14,824 nucleotides of DNA. Origin: Anaerolineae bacterium. GTDB lineage: Bacteria; Chloroflexota; Anaerolineae; UBA1429. The DNA lies in assembly GCA_016928125.1 (NCBI GenBank), contig JAFGLK010000363.1, positions 1 through 14,824 on the forward strand. Reading direction: 5' to 3'. Positions 7,558 to 14,100 of the stretch are shown piece by piece. Made by a program: the position numbers and the translations under genes. Every line of letters begins with the position of its first letter. Position 1 is the stretch's first letter. The notes under the pieces were generated by a model that ran no database searches, had not been told where the DNA came from, and saw only the letters and a list, made by a program, of their open reading frames with translations.

Positions 7558-8926
7558 TGCCTTCGTCCTGGTTATCTTCCTTGAGCGACCCCCTGGCGCG
7601 GGCAGGCACCCCATAGACCAGGGTGTCAGCAGGGACGTCATGGGTTACCACAGAACCGGCGCCGATCTTGGACCCTGCCCCTACGTTCACCGGCGCGACC
7701 AACATGCTGCCACTGCCGATGAAAGCCCCTCTGCCGATGGTCGTGCGGTGCTTGTGCTCGCCATCGTAGTTGCAGGTGATGGCGCCCGCACCGATATTGA
7801 CATCCTCGTCTACCTGGGCATCGCCGATGTAGCTAAAGTGCCCCATCTTTGTGCCGGGAGCCAAATACGCGTTCTTCACTTCGCCGAAATTGCCCATGTG
7901 CACGCCCTGACCGAGGTGGGCGCCCGGTCGCAAATGCCCAAAGGGCCCAATCTCAGCTCCGTCCTCAAGCAGGGACTCCTCCAGCATCGAGGCCAGGACC
8001 GTGCAGCCGTTGCCGATACGCGTGTCGCGCACGATGGAGCCAGGGCCGATGGTGCAGCGCTCGCCGACGCGCGTCTCGCCCTGCAGATAGGTATTAGGCC
8101 AGATCACGGTGTCCTGTCCAATCTGCACGTCCGCGTCAATGTAGGTGCTGGCCGGATCAATGAGGGTTACGCCCGAGAGCATGAGCTCCTCATTGATCCG
8201 CTCGCGCAGGATGCGCTCGCTCTGCGCTAGGTGCACACGCGTGTTGATGCCCTGGACCTCGCGTACATCTTGGATCGTGACCGTCTCTACCCGCCGTCCG
8301 TCGGCGATGGCCAGACCGACCATATCGGTCAGATAGTACTCGCCTTTGGGATGGGTCAGGGGCACATCCGGCAGACGCTTCCACAACCACGCCGCATCGA
8401 AACAATAGACGCCGCAGTTCAGCTCTCGCAGAGCGAGGATCTCTGGGGTAGCGACGGCTTCCTCCACGATCTCGCGCACGGCGCCCCCGTCGTCGCGCAC
8501 CACACGACCGAAGCCCATCGAATCGTCGGACTCGACGCTCAACATGGTCACGGCTGGCCTGCGTTGGCGGTGCACCGTGAGGAGACGTTTCAGGGTATCG
8601 CGCCGCAGAGTGGGCATGTCTCCGTAGAGCACCATGATCACCCCAGCCCTGCCCTGCAATTGCTCACGCGCCTGCAGGGTGGCGTGCCCGGTGCCCAAGC
8701 GCTGGGCTTGAAAGGCATAGTGCACGTCAGAGCCCACAACCTCCTGAACCGCCTCGGCGCCGGCCCCCACCACCAGGACTATATCACCGGCACCCAGTGC
8801 TTGAGCGCTGAGCACTGACCAGAGGACCATCGGCCGACCGGCCACCGGGTGAAGCACTTTGGGCCAACGCGACTTGATCCGGGTACCCTGACCTGCGGCC
8901 AGAATGACAGCGGCCATTTCCATCAT
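7541..8926 (-). CDS. glmU: Bifunctional UDP-GlcNAc pyrophosphorylase / glucosamine-1-P acetyltransferase
   Basis: GlmU acetylates glucosamine-1-phosphate and then joins it to UTP, giving UDP-GlcNAc for peptidoglycan and surface glycans. The 461-residue product has both domains. Residues 1-230 form the nucleotidyltransferase, with LAAGQGTR (9-16), KVLHP (23-27), YGDMP with metal-binding D103, GEYYLTD (195-201) and N228. Residues 255-445 form a left-handed beta-helix of hexapeptide repeats with the acetyltransferase site: GEVKN (348-352), KMGHFSYIGDA (catalytic H363, the same number as in E. coli) and CNYDG (385-389). Start: GAGGAG 8 nt before ATG 8926; ATGs at 8923 and 8917 are also possible. 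The open frame continues upstream to 9109 through a tRNA gene and a terminator, so the longer form is wrong. It overlaps cdd at its 3' end and probably heads the glmU-cdd-deoC-recO operon. Confidence 0.97.
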   Translation of the reverse strand: MMEMAAVILAAGQGTRIKSRWPKVLHPVAGRPMVLWSVLSAQALGAGDIVLVVGAGAEAVQEVVGSDVHYAFQAQRLGTGHATLQAREQLQGRAGVIMVLYGDMPTLRRDTLKRLLTVHRQRRPAVTMLSVESDDSMGFGRVVRDDGGAVREIVEEAVATPEILALRELNCGVYCFDAAWLWKRLPDVPLTHPKGEYYLTDMVGLAIADGRRVETVTIQDVREVQGINTRVHLAQSERILRERINEELMLSGVTLIDPASTYIDADVQIGQDTVIWPNTYLQGETRVGERCTIGPGSIVRDTRIGNGCTVLASMLEESLLEDGAEIGPFGHLRPGAHLGQGVHMGNFGEVKNAYLAPGTKMGHFSYIGDAQVDEDVNIGAGAITCNYDGEHKHRTTIGRGAFIGSGSMLVAPVNVGAGSKIGAGSVVTHDVPADTLVYGVPARARGSLKEDNQDEGNAGKR

Positions 8927-8943
8927 AGGGGCAACTCCTCTAC

Positions 8944-8986
8944 AAAAAAACGACCAAGTCCATGAGGCGTGCCTGGATGGACTCGG
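8944..8986 (-). terminator. Rho-independent terminator after tRNA-Gln, upstream of glmU
   Basis: Reading the minus strand, CCGAGTCCAT (8986-8977) pairs with ATGGACTTGG (8963-8954) with one mismatch. The 13-nt interior can add a small AGG/CCT stem. Three nt later comes a run of seven T (8950-8944). This is a canonical intrinsic terminator for the tRNA-Gln transcript. The glmU SD begins a few nt after the T-run, so read-through here may also set glmU expression. A second small hairpin (GCTCAT-3-ATGAGC, 9012-8998) sits between the tRNA and this terminator. Confidence 0.75.
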
Positions 8987-9036
8987 CCCTTCTTCCCGCT
9001 CATCCAATGAGCCGGCGCATGGAGTAGGGAGATAAG

Positions 9037-9108
<72 letters not shown>

Positions 9109-9118
9109 ATCTGGCGTG

Positions 9119-9147
9119 ATTCTAGCATAAAGAATTCGGCCAGACAA
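9119..9147 (-). promoter_or_regulatory. Promoter of tRNA-Gln
   Basis: Minus strand: TTGTCT (9147-9142), a 17-bp spacer and TAGAAT (9124-9119) with an upstream TGC, forming TGCTAGAAT. Transcription would start about 3-5 nt before the mature tRNA 5' end at 9108. Confidence 0.7.
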
Positions 9148-9206
9148 ATGAAGGCTGCCGGAACGGCGGGGTTCTGGTGGCTTGACATACCGAGCACGAA
9201 CCCGCT

Positions 9207-9283
9207 CAGCGCGAGGTGCGATCTCAGCCAGAGCTTAGTTATGTCATGTGGCAGTCCGAACGCCCGTGGCTGAGCACGCGCTG
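9207..9283. repeat. Bulged long inverted repeat in the divergent intergenic region
   Basis: CAGCGCG (9207-9213), TGC (9217-9219) and TCAGCCA (9224-9230) are matched in order by the continuous complement TGGCTGAGCACGCGCTG (9267-9283). This gives 17 base pairs with two small left-arm bulges (AGG and GATC) and a 36-nt loop. It lies between the tRNA-Gln promoter and the nitrilase promoter, outside any gene. It could be an RNA structure, a DNA-binding site or a relic; I recognise no family. Confidence 0.5.
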
Positions 9284-9296
9284 GAGGCGCATCCGT

Positions 9297-9325
9297 TTGC
9301 TGTGCACTTGTGCGCATGCTAGAAT
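9297..9325 (+). promoter_or_regulatory. Putative promoter of the nitrilase-family gene, with an operator-like inverted repeat
   Basis: TTGCTG (9297-9302), a 17-bp spacer and TAGAAT (9320-9325) with extended TG form the promoter. GCGCAT (9312-9317) and ATGCGC (9324-9329) make a perfect 6-bp inverted repeat with a 6-nt spacer. It overlaps the -10 hexamer, a position typical of a repressor operator. The transcription start would be near 9332, leaving a leader of about 39 nt to ATG 9371. Confidence 0.5.
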
Positions 9326-9370
9326 GCGCCTGCTCTTGAGTGCATATTTCCTTCGATGGAGACGCGAGAT

Positions 9371-10162
9371 ATGTCCCAGGCCACAACGTTGCGAGTCGCA
9401 GCTGCGCAGATTCGCGTGACGGACCAGATAGAGACCAATGCCAGTGTGATAAGGGAGACGATGCAGCAGTGTGCCCGGTCTGGGGTCGAGATCGTCGTGT
9501 TTCCAGAGACGGCGTTGACGGGCTACAGTCCCGCCATTGGCCACGGTAGAGGTTTGCACGAATGGCCCACCATTGCGGAGCACCTGGAGGCGTTGGCGGC
9601 GCTGGCTCGTGAACTCGGTCTATGGACGGTGGTGGGAACTGAGGCCTGGGACGAAGATGGATGGGTCAATCGGCTGTATGTGTATGACGATTCGGGAAGC
9701 ACTGTCGCCACCTATGACAAGGCTCATCTGATGGCAGCGGACACTCGCTACTACAAGCCAGGCCGCCGGGCGACTCTTTTCGAGATGCACGGCATCAAGA
9801 TCGGCCTACAGATCTGCTACGATGCCCGCTTTCCCGAAGGGTATCGAGCTTTGCTCCATAGGGGTGCCCAGATCGTCATGCAGGGCTTCTATGGCGCCGG
9901 CAGTTGCACCTGGAAGGTGCCTGTGCTCGAGGCGCATCTGCGTTCGCGCGCCGCTGAGAGCGGTTGTTTCATCGCAGCGGCCAACGTGTCCGGGCCCCTG
10001 CAGATCGTCGTGTCGCAGATCATCGACCCACTCGGGTTGATGCTTGCCCAGGCCAACCAGGATTGCGAGCAGTTGATTGTGTCGGAGCTGGATCTCGGGC
10101 GCGTGGCGGAGAGTGAGATCCGACGGGATTATCTCGAGCGTTTCCATGGGGCGCCGTCCTAA
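9371..10162 (+). CDS. Carbon-nitrogen hydrolase (nitrilase superfamily amidohydrolase)
   Basis: The 263-residue protein has the nitrilase-superfamily catalytic triad in family context: E46 in VVFPETALTGY, K117 in YDKAHL and the nucleophile C149 in LQICYDARFPE. The structural positions HLRSRAAESGCF and AAANVSGP follow. Enzymes with this layout hydrolyse amides or N-carbamoyl compounds (for example carbamoylputrescine amidase, omega-amidase or beta-ureidopropionase relatives). The substrate cannot be assigned from sequence alone. Length and organisation are those of a stand-alone single-domain member without a signal peptide, so it is cytoplasmic. Start: GGAG (9358-9361) lies 9 nt before ATG 9371. 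An in-frame ATG at 9356 adds five residues and has no SD. It sits alone behind its own promoter and is followed by a terminator-like hairpin, so no neighbour indicates the pathway. Confidence 0.92.
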   Translation: MSQATTLRVAAAQIRVTDQIETNASVIRETMQQCARSGVEIVVFPETALTGYSPAIGHGRGLHEWPTIAEHLEALAALARELGLWTVVGTEAWDEDGWVNRLYVYDDSGSTVATYDKAHLMAADTRYYKPGRRATLFEMHGIKIGLQICYDARFPEGYRALLHRGAQIVMQGFYGAGSCTWKVPVLEAHLRSRAAESGCFIAAANVSGPLQIVVSQIIDPLGLMLAQANQDCEQLIVSELDLGRVAESEIRRDYLERFHGAPS

Positions 10163-10216
10163 GCGGGCAAGCTCAATCCGTATCTTTCCACATGCCTACT
10201 CGTCATAAGTGCAGAT

Positions 10217-10243
10217 CAGGAGGGGCCGCTGAGCGGCTGCCTG
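10217..10243 (+). terminator. Terminator-like hairpin after the nitrilase-family gene
   Basis: GCCGC (10225-10229), loop TGA and GCGGC (10233-10237) form a compact stem. It is extended through internal loops by CAGG (10217-10220) and CCTG (10240-10243). The following CTGTCTTG is only weakly T-rich, so termination would be imperfect. It separates the amidohydrolase gene from the response-regulator promoter. Confidence 0.35.
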
Positions 10244-10266
10244 CTGTCTTGATACCATCCACCTCT

Positions 10267-10295
10267 TTGCTCGTCCAGATCGGGGATGTTATAAT
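10267..10295 (+). promoter_or_regulatory. Promoter of the response regulator gene
   Basis: TTGCTC (10267-10272), a 17-bp spacer and a perfect TATAAT (10290-10295) with extended TG (10287-10288). This is the strongest -10 in the window. Transcription would start near 10302, giving a leader of about 74 nt that holds a short SD-preceded frame (10345-10398). The same transcript probably continues into the giant surface gene. Confidence 0.65.
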
Positions 10296-10344
10296 GACCA
10301 CCGCTGTGGGCTTGGCCCTTTGGCTCTCAGGGGAGGGCTGATCT

Positions 10345-10398
10345 ATGCGCCGGTGCCAACCGAGGGAAAGGCAGCATGCGAATTCTGGTCGTGGATGA
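10345..10398 (+). CDS. Possible 17-codon leader ORF overlapping the response regulator start
   Basis: ATG 10345 is preceded by GGGAGGG (10331-10337), a near-perfect Shine-Dalgarno with about 8 nt spacing, stronger than the site before the regulator itself. The frame encodes MRRCQPRERQHANSGRG and stops at TGA 10396-10398, 23 nt into the regulator gene and in a different frame. It could be a leader peptide that tunes translation of the regulator, or a chance frame. No family resemblance is visible. Confidence 0.25.
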   Translation: MRRCQPRERQHANSGRG

Positions 10399-11062
10399 TG
10401 ATCGCAACAATCTGAAAATGGTGTCCTTCCTGCTGCGAGAGGAAGGCTATGAAGTGGCCACAGCCGACAATGGCAAGGCCGCTCTGGAGATCGTCGAATC
10501 GGCCCATCCAGATCTGGTCGTCCTGGACGTGATGATGCCAGAGGTGGACGGCCTGGAGGTCTGCCGTATCTTACGGCAGACGATGGATGTGCCGATCATC
10601 ATCCTCTCAGCCAAAGGGGAGACATCCGATAAGGTGTTGGGCCTCGAGTTGGGGGCAGACGACTATCTAGCCAAACCTTTCGAGCCCTCTGAACTCATCG
10701 TGCGCGTCAAGGCCGTTCTGCGCCGTAGCGAGATCTCGGTCTACGATGATCCCAGCGCTGCTGTGGCGGTCGGTGGGCTGCGCCTTGATCCAGTAGGCAA
10801 CCGGGTGGCCCTCGAGATGGGTCGCGCCGTGGATCTCACCCCGATCGAGTTTCGTCTGCTGCATTGCCTGATGCGCAATGCAGGTAGGACGCTCAGCCAT
10901 GATTTCCTGCTCAGCCATGCCTGGGGCTACGAGTACGAGGGCTACAGCAACCAGATCGCGGTGTATATCCGGCGTCTGCGCAGCAAGATCGAGCGTGATC
11001 CGGCCAATCCGCGCCATATCACGACGGTGAGAGGTTTGGGCTATCGGTTTGAGAAAGAGTAA
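10376..11062 (+). CDS. OmpR/PhoB-type response regulator transcription factor
   Basis: The 228-residue two-domain regulator has a receiver domain at about 1-117. D7 and D8 form the acidic pocket, phospho-acceptor D51 lies in VVLDVMMPEVDG, S78 is the switch Ser/Thr, and K100 lies in LAKPFEPSEL. After a short linker comes a winged-helix DNA-binding domain (about 133-226) with LTPIEFRLLHCL, the recognition region YSNQIAVYIRRLRSKIE (190-206) and the wing HITTVRGLGYRF. All catalytic positions are intact. Start: ATG 10376 with AAGG or GAGGGA just upstream; no in-frame alternative exists. No histidine kinase is complete in the window. The next gene, 57 bp on and probably co-transcribed, encodes a giant extracellular protein where the cognate kinase would normally be. 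Confidence 0.95.
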   Translation: MRILVVDDDRNNLKMVSFLLREEGYEVATADNGKAALEIVESAHPDLVVLDVMMPEVDGLEVCRILRQTMDVPIIILSAKGETSDKVLGLELGADDYLAKPFEPSELIVRVKAVLRRSEISVYDDPSAAVAVGGLRLDPVGNRVALEMGRAVDLTPIEFRLLHCLMRNAGRTLSHDFLLSHAWGYEYEGYSNQIAVYIRRLRSKIERDPANPRHITTVRGLGYRFEKE

Positions 11063-11119
11063 TCTGTGGTCGAGTTCAGCGCCCCCAAATCCAAGCGTCC
11101 CGCAAAGAGGCACCCCTGT

Positions 11120-14100
11120 ATGAGTCGCCCGCATCCTCCCACCCAGGCGTCTCGAGCTCGCTCGCACTTGGTCGGCGCCTCTATCGTTTGCCTTGGCGTG
11201 GGACTGCTCCTATTGGTCGTGCTGCCACAGCATGCCAAGGCCTCTGAGCCGCTGGCGGCCTCGACTTGGACCTTGGAGACGCCTGCTCCGGATGAGTGGT
11301 CGAGTCTGCCCGTGACCGTCTCTGTCACGGTAGTGGATCAAGACGGGTTGTATGATTTCACCACGGCCTACCGTTACACGATCGACGCAGGCCTCTCATG
11401 GACTGACTGGATTGCAGATGAGACCCTGGTGGATAGCACCGCCATTTCGACAACCATCCGCATGACGGCCACTCTGGATGCGTTGATCGATTCCGCCACG
11501 CAGAACTGGGTCCAGTTCCACGTGGGCGATTACAACTTTGACTGGGAGCTCTCGCCAGTCTATACGATCACGGTCGATACCTCCGCGCCTGATGCCCCTC
11601 TCGATCTGACCGCTGATCCTGCAAGTTGGACGACGACCGATAGCTTTACGCTCAACTGGAGCAATCCGGCGGATCTGGCCGGCATCGTAAGGGCCTATGC
11701 CAAGCTCGATGCCCCTCCGGCCAACCGAGAGGACTATAGCGTCTCGGCTGAAGGCGCCGATATACACACGCTTTCGGGTGTATCGGTTGGCACGCCGGGC
11801 CAGCATTCCGCCTATGTGTGGCTCGAGGATGCGGCCGGCAACGTGGATCAGGCCAATCGCAGCACGGTGAGCCTCTACTATAACGGCACAATAGCGCCAG
11901 CAGCGCCTGTAGGGCTGCAAATTGCCCCAGCCGCCTGGACATCTGTGAATGGCTTTGATGCGACCTGGACCAATCCCCCCACCAACACGGGCGTAGAGGC
12001 CGCCTGGTACCGCTGGGATACGATACCAGCCCATGCAGAGGACGGCACGCGGGTGGCAGGGGCCGATATCACGTCGCTGACAGGGCTGACGGTGAGCGCC
12101 GAGGGCGACCATATCCTGTATGTTTGGTTGGAGGATGCGCTAGGCCTTAAGGATCACAACCATCGCGGCAGCGCCCACGCCTACTATGATACGACGCCGC
12201 CGACGACCGAGGCCCAGTTCTCTCCCGCATTGCCGCCCAGTGGTTGGTACAATCAGTCGGTCACCGTGGATTTGGTCGCCACGGATATCCATGCCCAGGT
12301 CAAAGAGACCCGCTGGCGACGCGAAGGGGGGCTCTGGAACTCGGGCATCTCGTTTGTGGCCACCGACGATCGCGATTACGAATTCTACTCTGTGGATAAC
12401 GCAAACAACATCGAGGCGACACGTCTGATCTCTGTGCCCATCGACATGCTGCCGCCGACCAGTTTCTACAGCGTGACGCCTCCGGAGCCGGCTGGCGGCT
12501 GGTATTCGGAGACGGTCACCGTGGCGATCACCGCCACCGACGATCTCTCTGGCTGGGGTGGCGAGACACGCTATCGCGTGGATGGGGGCCCATGGCGATC
12601 AGACACTGTGGCCTCAATCTCGACGGAGGGGATTCACAGGATCGAATTCTACTCCCGCGATGTGGCAGGCAATGAGGAATTGCCTCATCAGATCATCAAT
12701 CCGATCTGCCGCATCGACCTCTCGCCGCCCGAAGTGGAGGCCACCCCTGACAAGGAGGGCGAGTACATCAAGCCACCAGTCACCATTGCCCTCACGGCTA
12801 CGGATAGCCTCACCGGCATCGATCGAATCGAATACCGCAGGCTGGGTGATGCCCTATGGACCGTGGGCGATGCCATCCACATTGATGGGACCGGAGGGGA
12901 GGGCGAGTACACCTTTGAGTATCGAGCTCGAGATCTGGTCGGCAACATTTCGCTGCCCGAGTCGATCTCGCTTACCATCGACGATACGCCACCCAGACAA
13001 CCAACAAATCTGGTGGCCGATCCGGGTCTCTGGTCCAACCAAAACGGCGTCTTTGGGCTTACCTGGCTTAACCCGGTTCCGCCCGATTTGAGTGGTGTCG
13101 CGGGCGTCTACTATCAGATCGACGTGGACCCTACAGTGACTCTAGAGCCCACCTACGTGGCTGGTGAGGGCATTCAAGTCCTCAGCAACCTGTCGGTGCC
13201 GGACGAGGGCGAGCACACCATCTATATCTGGCTGCAGGACCGAGCCGGCAATTCCGATCCTTTTGCGAATCGCTCATTGCCGGATGCCTTCCAGTATGAT
13301 ATCACGTCGCCGAGCACGAGCCACACAGTCGACGGCGTTGAGGGCGACGATCCGCAGTACTATCGCGGTCCGGTCGAGATCTCCCTGACGGGTGAAGATG
13401 GGCTCAGTGGTGTCTCCCAGTACCACTATCGTGAGGACCAAGGTGCCTGGGTGACAAGAACGGTGAGCGTCGGCGACCCATACGTTTTCGTTTATTCCCA
13501 AGAGCTCCGTCACACCATCTACTATCGCTCAACGGACCTGGCTGGCAACCTGGAATTGCCTCCCTTGGGCAATCTGACCGTCAGAATCGACTCGACCGCC
13601 CCATCGTCGCCCAGTCATATGATCTCTACGCCAGCCGACTGGACCAATGTCAACAATTTCGAGATCTGTTGGCAGGCGGAGGACAATTACTCGGGCATTG
13701 GCACCGTCTACTACAAGTTTGACCAGGCACCGGCGAGCGGCTCCGACTATGAGGATTTTGTCATACTGACCAGCGGTCAGAGCTGTATATCCGGTCTGAC
13801 CCTCGAACAGGATGGCCAGGTGCCAGTCTACGTCTGGCTCAAGGACCGGGCCGGCAATGTTGACCACACCGCTGCTCGGTCTGTATCCCTCAAGCTGGAT
13901 CGCATTGCACCGGACACGGCCCCGGATCCCAGCGGCACCCTTGGGGAAAACGGCTACTATGTCTCGCCTGTCTCGCTCTGCTTTGACGCCTTTGATGGAT
14001 CGCCAGGGCTCGTGTCCGGGGTGGCCCACACGTACTATCGCGTGAATGGCGGCGAGCTCCAGATCTGGAACGGCGTGGATCTGCAGCTCAGCGAAGAGGG

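Noticed and set aside
9182..9187. Perfect TTGACA -35 hexamer
   Set aside because: No -10-like hexamer lies 16-19 bp downstream (the region reads CTCAGCGCG), so I do not call a promoter.
11396..12112. Antisense frame of 238 codons in the giant gene region, and a similar one at 13529-14158
   Set aside because: Both are antisense to a continuous 1235-codon frame with clear module repeats. They have no coherent domain of their own.
12558..13091. Plus-strand frame of 177 codons inside the giant gene, and others such as 12186-12428 and 14206-14496
   Set aside because: They are out-of-frame fragments within the module array and rich in Arg/Ser/Pro, as expected of shadow frames. The true frame stays open to the window end.
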